Shown: one piece after another, positions 29,174 through 38,680 of the stretch
How positions within the stretch are numbered: the first letter of the stretch is position 1
How the letters are laid out: every line of letters begins with the position of its first letter
Source of the DNA: Terrirhizobium terrae
Lineage (GTDB): Bacteria; Pseudomonadota; Alphaproteobacteria; Rhizobiales; Rhizobiaceae
Assembly: GCF_030323265.1 (NCBI RefSeq)
Contig: NZ_CP104992.1
Span: 801,001 to 865,000 of the forward strand
Length of the DNA: 64,000 nt
Direction of reading: 5' to 3'
Translations under genes and position numbers: made by a program
The notes under the pieces: model-generated
Told to the model about the DNA's origin: nothing
Database searches by the model: none
The model's input: the letters and a program-made list of their open reading frames with translations, nothing else

Positions 29174-29638
29174 ATGGCGACGATGGCAATGGAAGAGCTT
29201 TCGAAGAAGCTCGGCAAGATCGATTTCTGCATGTTCAACACGAGTGGTCCCGGAAGCATTGTCAGTAGACCAATGAGCAATAACGGCGATGTCGAGTATG
29301 ACGGCGATTCCTGGTTCTTCTCCTACGAGGACACGAAGAAGGTAGGCGACATCAATCGCAATAATGCTGTCACCTTGACCTTCACCGCACCACCCAGCCT
29401 GCTTGGCAAGCCGGGCATTTTCATAGCCGTGGATGGAGAAGCTGACCTGATCCGAGACAAGGCCCAGTTTGAAAAGCATTGGGCCAAGGATCTCGAGCGC
29501 TGGTTTCCAGAAGGGATCGATACGCCCGGCCTGATCCTCATCAAGGTGTCGGCGCGCGCGATCGAATATTGGGACGGTGAGGATAACGGACGTATGGAGC
29601 TGGCCGCGATAGATGCCGTAGCGGGAGGCGCCGTATAA
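29174..29638 (+). CDS. Pyridoxamine 5'-phosphate oxidase-like stress protein
   Basis: 154 aa of the general-stress-protein-26/PNPOx-like flavin-binding fold: a short helix (MEELSKKLGKIDFCMF), then SRPMSNNGDVEYDGDSWFFSY, VTLTFTAPP and FIAVDGEADLI strands. AGGAGA lies just before the ATG at 29174. Such proteins bind FMN or FAD and are linked to general stress responses; the substrate is unknown. Confidence 0.82.
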   Translation: MATMAMEELSKKLGKIDFCMFNTSGPGSIVSRPMSNNGDVEYDGDSWFFSYEDTKKVGDINRNNAVTLTFTAPPSLLGKPGIFIAVDGEADLIRDKAQFEKHWAKDLERWFPEGIDTPGLILIKVSARAIEYWDGEDNGRMELAAIDAVAGGAV

Positions 29639-29709
29639 GTGGCAAAGCGCGCAACCGCGACCACACGTGGTGACGCTCCGGCGAACTGTTGGACAAGTCG
29701 CCGGCGGAT

Positions 29710-30417
29710 ATGGAGAACTGGTTGCACAATGATCCGCTGAATAGAGTGCCGGGTGCAGTTGCAGTTTCCGGAAGACACATCCATTTACCTGCTCATGAAG
29801 AAAAAACGGAAGAAAGCGGTCTGGAACTGATCAGGACTTGGTCGCTGCCCGTGTCGGTAACGCTAGGATCGGCGGTCCGTGCGAAGGGAGTTCTGCAGGA
29901 GATCCGAGCCCGACTTCCCTTTGCGTTTCGCAAGGCGCTGGATCTCGAAACTGGTGTCCTGACGCTCGCAATGCCTGAGACATCGAGAGCGATCTTCCGC
30001 GCGACATCGGCCTCGATCACCGACATGCTCGGCGAGATGGAGACTCTCCCCGTAATCCCCCGGGAAATCGAGGACATCCTGACGATCACCAGCGGGGAAC
30101 GACGCCGCTGGCTTGAGGACGGCCGTCTCCCTTCCGCGGGCACACGCACCGTGAAACTTCGCGGACGGGCGCGTCAGATCACCTTCCACGTGTTCGATCC
30201 CGCAGTGGTCAAGGATATCCTTGATCAGGGCGCCGTCGACGAATGGCGCGAAGACGATGTTGCGACTGCAGCAGAGAAACGTCGTCAGTCGGCCATGAAG
30301 GCAAAACTGACGAGATCTCTTCGCGCGGGTAAGAAAATGCCTGCGCAGAAAAAGACATCGAGCGCGTCGCCGCTACGCGGTTGGGACGATTTCGATTCCG
30401 AGGGGTTCCTGAAGTGA
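29710..30417 (+). CDS. Hypothetical protein with basic C-terminus
   Basis: About 235 aa (242 if the TTG at 29689 is used). No family is recognised. The middle part (about 60–125) alternates strand and helix; the end is Lys/Arg-rich (KAKLTRSLRAGKKMPAQKK) and finishes RGWDDFDSEGFLK. Codon bias fits a real gene. It may be co-transcribed with the PNPOx-like gene 71 bases upstream. Confidence 0.5.
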   Translation: MENWLHNDPLNRVPGAVAVSGRHIHLPAHEEKTEESGLELIRTWSLPVSVTLGSAVRAKGVLQEIRARLPFAFRKALDLETGVLTLAMPETSRAIFRATSASITDMLGEMETLPVIPREIEDILTITSGERRRWLEDGRLPSAGTRTVKLRGRARQITFHVFDPAVVKDILDQGAVDEWREDDVATAAEKRRQSAMKAKLTRSLRAGKKMPAQKKTSSASPLRGWDDFDSEGFLK

Positions 30418-30770
30418 TATGAGGAAAACGGGGGTGGTTACGAGGCGCCTGGATGTACGGGACTTGTAACATTGCGCCTTGAACCGGCTAGACCTATCGT
30501 CGCTTTGACCCGTTTCGAAGTTGCTCGCACGCGTTTGCCAGTGTCGGTCCAGAATAAGGCATGCCTATGAGCCGGAACCCGCATCAGCCTTGCCGGCTCC
30601 CCGCCATCGACCGTTTGGCGAGATAAAACATACCCGCTCCGCTCGCGTACCTGAATATATCCTCGATTTGGTGGCACGCGTCGACCAAATCTGTTTCGGC
30701 CCGAGAGCACTCCACTCACGGGCATCGCAAGGGCCGCGCCCGCGTGTCGACGCGGCCCTTTCGACCTGCC
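30418..30770. other. Intergenic region between convergent genes
   Basis: 353 bases with no convincing gene; the short open frames have atypical composition. The right end holds the hairpin described separately. It marks the left boundary of the 28-kb minus-strand secretion locus. Confidence 0.5.
30729..30760 (-). terminator. Hairpin at end of the secretion-locus operon
   Basis: AAGGGCCGCG and CGCGGCCCTT form a 10-bp stem around a 12-nt loop, ending 10 bases from the last codon of the YbjN-like gene. It probably ends the long minus-strand transcript. Confidence 0.55.
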
Positions 30771-31376
30771 TCAGCTTTGCTGCGCCTGCACAGGTGGATT
30801 GCCTGCCGAACTCGACGTATCGATCTCCGGCGATAGGCGGGAGAGTTCTTCGCGCAGCCAAGGCACCAACTGCTGGATGAGGTTGTCCCATATTTCGAGA
30901 TTGGCGCGAAGGTGGCTGCGGCTGACGCCGCCGATCATCGAGACGTCAAAGGCAAAGACCAGAAACTGCTGATCGGGCGATGCCTGTTCGAGGAACAACC
31001 TGCTGAAGCGACGTGTCCCATTCCAGCGATTGAGGAGATCGAGTGGCAGCGTTCCCCGCACGTTGAAGAATGTCATGAACGCCATGTCTGCATAGCGGCT
31101 GGTGAAGTTCGGTGCGAGATTGCCTGGGCGAATGTCGAATGACAGACCGTTGGTGGCGGAACGCAGGTAGGTCAATTTGCCATCGCGAATGATCTCGACC
31201 CTGTAGCCACAGCTTTGAACCAGATCGCGGAAGTTTTCGATCGTCGCTTCCGCTACCAGTTCGGACCTCGGCGCTGGCGCTGGTGGCGAGGTAACGGATG
31301 GGCGCGGCGCATTTTCGGCTGCGGCTGCAGGCGCCGCATTGGCTTCGGGCGTGGTGGTTATGGTTTCACTAGACAT
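30771..31376 (-). CDS. YbjN-like protein
   Basis: About 201 aa. An Ala/Pro-rich N-terminal 40 residues precede a YbjN-like (type III secretion chaperone-fold) domain: TIENFRDLVQSCGYRVEI, SFDIRPGN, FFNVRGTLPLDLLNRWNGTRRFSR. Such domains often act as small adaptors or chaperones. The ATG at 31376 is preferred over 31448 because GAGGT precedes it. It is the last gene of the secretion locus, so it may assist a secreted or assembled partner; that is inference. Confidence 0.7.
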   Translation of the reverse strand: MSSETITTTPEANAAPAAAAENAPRPSVTSPPAPAPRSELVAEATIENFRDLVQSCGYRVEIIRDGKLTYLRSATNGLSFDIRPGNLAPNFTSRYADMAFMTFFNVRGTLPLDLLNRWNGTRRFSRLFLEQASPDQQFLVFAFDVSMIGGVSRSHLRANLEIWDNLIQQLVPWLREELSRLSPEIDTSSSAGNPPVQAQQS

Positions 31377-31477
31377 GACGACCTCGACTGGTTGACTAAA
31401 AACGTTTCCGGGTACGGCAGCAGCCGGCCCCGCCTGGAATAAAGACATGCGACGACCGGAATGATTTCATCCGGCCA

Positions 31478-32536
31478 CTACTTCCCCGGCTTGGCATCGG
31501 TTGGGTCCAGGACCTTTCCGAGCGCCAGTTCATTGATGGCGGGAGGGTTATGCTCGAGAAGCTGCGCGAGATAGGCGCGCTTGAGCTGGTCCGCGCGCTG
31601 CGCCCTCAGTTGCTGGACGAGCACCTGGCGAACGCTATCCATGGGCAGCGTCTCGGCAGGCTTTGTCTCCAGCAAGCGGAGAATATGCCAGCCGTCGTCG
31701 AGCTGAACCGGCTCGCTCACCTCGTTCGGGCCAAGCCCTGTGACCCGGGACGGTATCTCGGGCCGCACCTGGCTTTCCGCCAGCCAGCCCAGTTCACCGC
31801 CTTGCGCGGCAGTCTCCTTCTGATCTGAGGCTTCTGCCGCGATCTTGGCGAAATCGGCGCCGGGCTTGCCGAGCTTGGATTTGATCTCCGCAAGCTTGGC
31901 GCTGGCCGCCTTCCTTGTGGCCTCGTCGGTTCCCGATGCTACGAAAATTTGCGCCAGCCTGTACTGGCGTGGCACGAGAAAGGCGGTCTTGTTTGCCTCA
32001 TAGGCAGAACGAAGCTCGGCCTCGGCAGGATAGGCTTCCGGCGGGCGGGATACGGACTGCAGATAGGTCTCGACGATCGCGGCATCCCTCACCTGCTCGA
32101 GCTGAGCCTTGACGGCCGGCTCGTTCTGCCAGTTCTTGCCGTTGGCCTCCTTGAGCACAAGCTGGTTTGCAAGGATCATGCGCAGCGTCTGGCTGAGGAG
32201 CGCTGGGTCACGCGCCAGGGCTGACTGCTCTTGGGGTGTCAGACCGCCGAGAAAGGCGCGCACTTCGGAAATGCTGACATCCTTGTCGCCCACCCGCGCA
32301 ACGACATCATCCACCTCGGCCGCCTCGGCACTCGTCACAGGCAGAAGGTCGCTTGCCTTGGGCATCAGTGTTTGAAACTGCGGACTTGCCTTGATGACCG
32401 GAACGGCAGCGACACCGGCGCCGAGCAGGACCAGCCCGAGCGCGGCACCGGAGACATACCGCCGCCGCCGATTACCGGCATTTTTGTCCGCTGGCTTCGC
32501 GATATTCTGATGATAATCGCTGGGTGAAGTGCTCAT
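31478..32536 (-). CDS. Periplasmic parvulin-type peptidyl-prolyl isomerase
   Basis: A 352-aa SurA/PpiD-like protein. One N-terminal membrane anchor (about 27–47) is followed by a SurA-N-like helical region and a parvulin domain at about 200–295 (QYRLAQIFVAS, LGKPGADFAKIAAEAS, GGELGWLAESQVRPEI, PVQLDDGWHILRLLETK). It would fold outer-membrane or secreted beta-rich proteins in the periplasm. In this operon the likely clients are the porin, TpsB or TpsA. Confidence 0.88.
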   Translation of the reverse strand: MSTSPSDYHQNIAKPADKNAGNRRRRYVSGAALGLVLLGAGVAAVPVIKASPQFQTLMPKASDLLPVTSAEAAEVDDVVARVGDKDVSISEVRAFLGGLTPQEQSALARDPALLSQTLRMILANQLVLKEANGKNWQNEPAVKAQLEQVRDAAIVETYLQSVSRPPEAYPAEAELRSAYEANKTAFLVPRQYRLAQIFVASGTDEATRKAASAKLAEIKSKLGKPGADFAKIAAEASDQKETAAQGGELGWLAESQVRPEIPSRVTGLGPNEVSEPVQLDDGWHILRLLETKPAETLPMDSVRQVLVQQLRAQRADQLKRAYLAQLLEHNPPAINELALGKVLDPTDAKPGK

Positions 32537-32549
32537 CTTGCTCTCTCAC

Positions 32550-33170
32550 TCACTGTTTCTGTTCGACGGGCTGGACGACCTGGTTGAGGATCTTGTCGCC
32601 GTATTCCTGGAGAAGGTTCTGGACCTTGACCCGGCCGATGCCGGTGAAAGGCTCACGCGCCGCGACCTTGTCGCCCGTGGTCACGCCCTCCAGGCGCGTC
32701 AGAAGATCACGCCCGACCCTCACCAGCTCCTGGTTCTTGAGGGTACAGGCATTCGTGCTGGCCTTGGCGCTGGCGAGTTGCGTCTCCAGGCGTGCCGTTT
32801 CGGCGTCCTTCGTGCGGGCAACGTCGGCTGCCTCCGCATAGGCGTCGCGCCATCTTTCCAGGACCTGGTTACGCTCTTCCAGGCGTGCATTGAACTCGCG
32901 CACCGCCGTTCGGTAATCCGCCTCGGATTTCTTGGCCTCGGCCTTCGCCTGCTCGACTTCCACGATGAGCGCGTCCCGAGCGCCGGTCACCTCGGCGATC
33001 TGGGCGCGCAGGCCCGTCCGCTCGTCTTCCAGCGCCCGGACCTGCGTCGTCATCGTGCGCAGAGCGTCGCGCAGGCGATCCGCCTCGGACTTTTCCTGGG
33101 CGCCGGCGGGAAATGCGCCGAACAGCGTGGCCGCGAGAATGATGATGGCGACCGAGTTCAATCGCGGCAT
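32550..33170 (-). CDS. Periplasmic coiled-coil protein
   Basis: 206 aa with a signal peptide (1–24, PAGAQ) and then a long coiled coil (about 26–135) rich in Glu, Arg and Ala, followed by a compact C-terminal region (EPFTGIGRVKVQNLLQEYGDK). Its ATG overlaps the porin stop, and GGGAGG lies just before it. No family is recognised; it could be a periplasmic scaffold or tether in the envelope complex. Confidence 0.7.
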   Translation of the reverse strand: MPRLNSVAIIILAATLFGAFPAGAQEKSEADRLRDALRTMTTQVRALEDERTGLRAQIAEVTGARDALIVEVEQAKAEAKKSEADYRTAVREFNARLEERNQVLERWRDAYAEAADVARTKDAETARLETQLASAKASTNACTLKNQELVRVGRDLLTRLEGVTTGDKVAAREPFTGIGRVKVQNLLQEYGDKILNQVVQPVEQKQ

Positions 33171-35031
33171 CAGAACCTCCCCGTGACATCGAGCTGGAAC
33201 GTATCCACCGCATAGGGAGCACCCGCGATGGAATCGGCACTCATCCACTTGGCGGAGGCGGTGACATTCTCGGACAGAGCCAGATCGCCGCCGAGGAAAT
33301 AGCCTTCGAGATTGGTGCCGCCGAGGCCGAAGTCGCTGTCGGCAAAAGCATCCAGCACGGCATCGGATTGCAGATACTTGTAACCGACATTGACGCTCCA
33401 CTTGCCGAATGCGTCGAGCTTCTTGTGGCCGACGGTGAGCTTGGTCATCCAGCCAATGTTGCCGCCCTCGTAGGAGCCGGCAGAACCGTCGGCGCCATCC
33501 GGTCCGAGGTTGTTGATGGCCTTCTTCCGAACCTCGCTCTTGTCAAAGGCCGAGTTCCAGACGAACTCGCCGTCGAGGGCAACGTGAACCGGATCGAACT
33601 GCCCGAGATCCACGCGACCCGAAAGCACGACCGGCCGATATTCGGTGGCGAGGCCGAAATACTGATCGTTCGGATAAGGATCGACGCCATTCCAGCCCGC
33701 TGGCGGCATCACGTCGCGCAGATACATGTAGGTATTGCCCTTCTGGGCATAGGAAGGCCTCAGGTGATCCGTATCGCAGGATTCCTGAATGCTGAGATCG
33801 CATGGGCTGGAGCGGCGGCCCTCCACGTTGGAGAATTCGAAGATACCGGCACCGAAGGTAACGCCGACATCGGGCCTGGCCTGCCAGTTCATCCCCACCT
33901 GTGCGCCGATAAGATACTTGTCCTCGCTGCCGTATTTGACCGGCTCCGTCGTTGCGAAATCGAGGCTGGTATTGAAGATCGGAAACGCGCCGACCGAGAC
34001 GAAGGGCGTCACACCCGGCGACACCTCGCGGCGTGCCTTGACGGCAATGCCGTCGAAGCCGAGATCTGCATCCCATACGAGATCGGTGGTGGAAAAGAAC
34101 GGGTTGTCGAACCGTCCGAGGGTCAGAGAAAGCGCATCAGGCGAGGTCTCCGGAACGCGGCTACCGAAATACGGGTTCTTGAGCGGCTCCCATTCCAGAT
34201 AGGCCCGGTCGAGCCACAGGGCGTATTTGGAAAAATTGCCGCCCGAGCCACCAAGCGTCTGGTTGGTGGATACCGGCGAATTGTCCGAGCCGGTGCCGAT
34301 CCGCAGACCGGCGGTGAAGCCGTCATAGAGATCGGCTTCCAGCCCAAGGCGCGCACGCAGTCTTGCGCGGTTCCTGTCCTCGGATGTGTTGTAGCTCGGC
34401 GCCCAGAACGGGTTCGTGATGTCGTTGACATCATAGGGGAGCCGCTGTTGATGGCATTGAAATTCCAGAGGTTATAGCCGGAATTATAGCCGTTCGGGTG
34501 ATAAAGCCCCTCGAATCGCCCGCGGACATCGCCGTAGAAGCGAACGCGCGAAGCCCATTCCGGATATTTGCCCGGCGAGGCCCATCCCTCGTCCTTAGCC
34601 TGGCTCATGACTTCCTTGCGCAACTCGTCGCGAAGCTCGCGCTTGACGATATCCGGGACATAGGTGACGCGCCGCGAGCCGGATGGTGCAGCGGCCGCGG
34701 CAGCGGCGGAGGCCGCCGTCGTCGCCTTGCCCGCAGCATCGGTCGCCTCGCGTGCGGCCTCCCGTGCCACATAGGCCTCGTCCTCAGCCTGCTGGATCAG
34801 CGTTTCGCCCTGCTCGCTGCTGATGATACCCTGCTCGACAAGAATGTTCACCAGACCGATGGTCGAATTCGATGTGGCCGGTTTCTCACGGGAAACGGTC
34901 GGCCGCTCCTCCTCCTCGCTCTGAGCGAGCGCAGGTGATGATGAAGCCGAGATCATGACGGCAAGCGCAAGAAGCGACGCCGAGGCAAGATTGGCTGATT
35001 GGAAATACGCGACACATGAAAATTTAGACAT
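33170..35031 (-). CDS. Outer-membrane porin with N-terminal coiled coil (frameshifted)
   Basis: About 620 aa; fits the 'putative porin' (Porin_5-like) family. A signal peptide (to SSSPALAQ) precedes an SEEEE region and a coiled coil with an Ala-rich part (about 85–125). A beta-barrel then begins at WASRVRFYGDVRGRFEGLYH and ends in Phe (QLDVTGRF), as outer-membrane barrels do. One base is missing in a C-run at about 34438–34441; the repaired junction reads GSPYDVNDITNPFWAPSY. The ATG at 35031 has GGAG upstream. Confidence 0.82.
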
Positions 35032-35102
35032 CAGTCTCCAGCCTCTTTTGCTGCTGCTCGAATTTGTTCGGATGGATGTTCCAGGGCTCTTAATCATCGG
35101 CC

Positions 35103-35914
35103 TCACCCCGGCCGTCGTGCGGTGACACGGGCGACGAGGGGCATCGGCATGTCCGATGGAGGCGGCTCTCTTAGCCTTATGCCGGCGAGCGCCTCGCCTC
35201 TGATCGCAGCGTCGACTTCGGGATTGCCCGTCGACGAAACGAGCTGGACGCGGGTGACCCGACCGGAACTATCCGCCCAAAGCCGCACCTGTATCTGCAT
35301 GACGACGCTGCGTGTCTTCGGGTTAGCCCGCAACGCGGCCTCAATCTGCTGCTGCACGATCGACGCATACCAACCCCAACGACTGCCGCCGCCGCCCCCG
35401 CCGGAAAATATCCCGCGGCCGCCGGGACGGCCGGCAAGGTTGAAGCTGTCTCCAGGCCCTTCCGCTTCCGCATCAAGGCCAAGCGGCCCCGGAGGTGGCT
35501 CATCGGCTTCCGCAGGCGGTGCCTCCTCCGGTTCTTCGGCTTCAGCCTCTTCCTTGACATCGGTCTCGGTGACCTCGGGCTGTTCGATCATCTCCTCTTC
35601 CGGCTCGGGCTCAGGCTCTTGCGGCTGCTCCTCTGGCGGTGGCGGAGGTGGCGGAGGAGGAGGTATGACCTGGACGAACTGGAATTCCTGCGCGGGCTTG
35701 GTCGGAGGCGCGGCATTGGTTGACATCACCAGGAAAACGCCCCCGGCAATGAGCAGAACTGCGGCGGCACCGGCCGCAAGTGCCGGACCATGACGGCGCA
35801 GCAGCCCCGGCGCCTCGGTTTCGTCTTGCCGTTCGATCGTTTCCCACGCCGTGTTTTTTGGAGAAAATCGGTGTCACCCGGCGAAGTCGACTGGCGGTTG
35901 GCCGCGCGGTTCAT
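35103..35914 (-). CDS. TonB-like energy transducer 1 (frameshifted)
   Basis: About 270 aa. After a cytoplasmic N-terminus, a membrane helix (LAAGAAAVLLIAGGVFLVMS) leads to a run of ten or more Pro, a Glu/Pro-rich stretch that spans the periplasm, a Gly-rich hinge, and a C-terminal TonB domain (VQLVSSTGNPEVDAAIRGEA). The frame before the helix is broken by one A missing from an A-run at about 35858–35864. It is encoded with ExbB and ExbD, so it is the likely partner of that motor. Confidence 0.85.
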
Positions 35915-35948
35915 CCGATGTCTCCCGGGGTTGCGGTCAGCTGTTTCG

Positions 35949-36196
35949 TCATGGCACTGGCTGCCGGTTATTGTCGTCACCCTGGCCGGGGGCACTGCTG
36001 ACGGTGGCGAGGACGTCGCGGCCTTCGGCGTCGCGCTTCATCTTGCCGTCTGCCAGCAAGGCGAGGAGGACGAAGAGGACGCTCACGGGCAGCAGCACGG
36101 TCAGCGCCTTGCCACGCATCACCCCTGCGACAAACGCTGTGACCGCCCGAAGGCGAGGCTGCAGCGAAGGATGTCTTTGGACACGGCCGCCACCAT
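35949..36196 (-). CDS. Small single-helix membrane protein (frameshifted)
   Basis: About 82 aa lying between exbD and tonB. Its ATG overlaps the exbD stop. The frame starting there shifts at about 36165–36180, after which a helix (ALTVLLPVSVLFVLLALLA) and a polar tail ending NNRQPVP are read to the stop at 35949. The position suggests a small subunit of the ExbBD–TonB complex. The family is not recognised. Confidence 0.55.
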
Positions 36197-36600
36197 CACT
36201 TGACCAGAGCCTTGGTCGCGAGCCCGACCTTGGTGATGCTCAGCCGTCCTAACAGGTCGAGAACGTCCATCACGTTCTGATACTGCGTCTGAGCGTCGCC
36301 GCGCAGGACGACCGGAAAATCCGGGCTTATCGCTTTCTGCTGGATGAGAAGCTGCTCGAGCTCGGCCAGCGAGACGGGCATCGTGTCGAGGAAGATGCGG
36401 CCGTCGTTTCCGACCGTGATCGCCTTCGTCGTCTGTTCGGCAAGGCTTGGTGCAGAGGATGCACGCGGCAGGTTCACCTTCATGCCCTGCACGGTCGCCG
36501 TGGTCATCACGATGAAGATGATCAGCAGCACATAGGCAAGATCGAGCATCGGGGTGACATTGATATCGTCATAGGGCTTGTTGTCGGCCTGGAGCTGCAT
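36196..36600 (-). CDS. exbD: ExbD/TolR proton-channel subunit
   Basis: 134 aa. One membrane helix with the functional aspartate (INVTPMLDLAYVLLIIFIV) and a periplasmic domain (KAITVGNDGRIFLDTMPVSL…VVLRGDAQTQYQNVMDVLDL). It works with ExbB to turn proton flow into movement of TonB. It starts 5 bases after the exbB stop. Confidence 0.92.
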   Translation of the reverse strand: MQLQADNKPYDDINVTPMLDLAYVLLIIFIVMTTATVQGMKVNLPRASSAPSLAEQTTKAITVGNDGRIFLDTMPVSLAELEQLLIQQKAISPDFPVVLRGDAQTQYQNVMDVLDLLGRLSITKVGLATKALVK

Positions 36601-36605
36601 CGTGC

Positions 36606-38680
36606 TTACTCCGCCGCCATGCGATGAACCGCCGGACCCGGCCGTTCGCTGCTGTAGACTTCCGCCATCTTCGTCGTGAATTCGTCGACGAAGACCTGCA
36701 TGTCGCTGGTCAGGTCCCTGATGCGCAGGGTCAGCCAGTTGTAGCCGAACAGGGCCGGGATCGCGACCGCGAGACCCGCCACTGTGGCCACGAGAGCGCC
36801 GGCCACGCCAGGCGCGATCGCATTGATGTTGACGTCACCAGACATGGCGATCGCCGCGAATGTGATCATGACCCCGATAACCGTACCGAGGAGACCGAGG
36901 AACGGTCCGCCCGAGACCGATATGGTCAGGATGACCATCAGACGGTTGAGCGCCTGGAGTTCGCGGACCAGTCCGGCATCGAGAGCTGCGCGGATCGCCG
37001 CAATCGCCTCGGCGTGGAGCACATGCGACCCGCCCGTCGCATCATCGGGAAAGCGGCGGCGAATTTCCTGGGCGCCGATCTGATAGATGCGATAATGCGA
37101 CGAGTATCGGCGGATTCGGCTTTGCGTCTTGTCCGCCTTGCGGCGTCCACGCCCTCTTCGGCCGCGGTCCCGGCATCCGCCAGTTCCGTCAGGTCACGAT
37201 CAAGGGCCCTGAAAGCCGGCAGGAATGCGTCATTGGCGCGTTTCTGTTTCTTGAGATAGCCGTGCTTCTCCACCATCACGACCCAGCTGGCGAGAGCCAT
37301 GATCATCAGGATGCCGATGACCACCCAGCCGTCGAGCGTGACGGCACGGATCAGCACGCCGAAATGGCCCGATAGCCAGCTTGCGGTCTCCTCATCGACA
37401 CTGAAGGCGATGAGCTTGGAGGCTTCCAGTCCCTGGCTGACCGCAGCCATTCGGACAAAGCCCGCACTGCGCGCGATCTTGGAGATCGAATGCTCGTCGA
37501 TTTCTCCGACGAAGCCTGGACGGGCCGATACGGCCTGCACGGGTGCAGCGACAGGCGGTGCCGCTGCTGGGGGAGTAACGGCGGAGCCCGCCGGATCGGA
37601 AGCGGATGTCCCTTCGGCGCCGGGCGTGGTTGCCACACCGGCATCCGGAGCGGGCGCTACGGGTGCAGGCGGAGCAGGCTGCGCCGCCGGCGCCGTATCT
37701 CCTCCGAGAAACGCGACGGCGTTGAGCGCCGGCAGCGATGTGTTCAATGTCGAATAGGCGGCCCCGTCGAGATAGAGCGTCACCAGCCCTGGCGTTGCGA
37801 CCATGGCAAGGTGGTGCCAGCCGCCCGGCGCGACCGGCGCACCATTCGTCGTGCGCTGGCTTGCGCCATTGACTGTCACCTCGACGAAGGGCGAACCGTC
37901 ATCAAGGCCGATCACCAGCGCGTTGCGTCCTTCCCGGCGGCTGTAGATTGCCGAATTGCGCTGCAGGTTGGCGGGCCTGATCCAGGCAGACCAGGTGAGA
38001 GCGCTGTTTTCCGCGATTGCGAGCGAAGGAGATGCCGGCAGGGTGAGCGGCGTCTGGCCGTCGAGACGCAGGCCCGTGCCGATGATGGCGCCTTCGGCCG
38101 CCTGCCCCGCGCTTTGGGCATTGTTCTTCCATGCGGATACGTCGATGGCGGGCGTGCCGCGTTCGGCGAAATGGTAGACGAGCTGCGTGCTGCCGTCATA
38201 GGTTGCCGAGGGATCTGAGGGGCCGGCGCCTTTTCGTTGCCGTAATACATCCACAGGTTCATCGTGGCACCGGGCTGGATATCCGGCACGGACACCCAGA
38301 CCAGCGCCTCTCCGAGAAGCAGAATCGTAATGCTCGACGTGATGCTCCAGCGGCGTCTTGTCGTCTCCGGCGACGAAACGCAGATCACTGCCATCCGGCT
38401 TGGCGGCCTCGAAGCGGAAATTGCCCGAATGCAGCCGCACGAGAAGCGGCGAGGTGCCGATCGGGTCGGTAACGTTCGCTCCCGTCGCGCTCGTGTCGAG
38501 GGTAAGCTGCTTGCGCAGGGACCATTCCTCGTTCCACCATGCCAGTGCATTGGAAGATAGCGAAAGGGTAGCAATCGCCATGGTGAAGCCGAAAGCCGCG
38601 ATCTTGCCACGTAGCGAGCGGCGCGCGTCGGATCGTCGCGAAGGACCATGCCCCGCAAGATGGCCGGTTTGAGAGGTCAT
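36606..38680 (-). CDS. exbB: ExbB/TolQ with N-terminal DUF2341–LamG ectodomain (frameshifted)
   Basis: About 690 aa. A signal sequence (about 25–46) is followed by a DUF2341 domain (about 48–165; WWNEEWSLRKQLTLDTS), a LamG/concanavalin-like domain (about 175–315; LTWSAWIRPANLQRNSAIYSR and GGWHHLAMVATPGLVTLYLDG), an Ala/Pro linker, then the membrane ExbB part with GPFLGLLGTVIGVMITF and PGVAGALVATVAGLAVAIP. Shifts lie at about 38312, 38218 and 37090–37160; the first two compensate each other. A carbohydrate-binding-like ectodomain on a proton-channel subunit is unusual. The start overlaps the tpsB stop. Confidence 0.85.
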
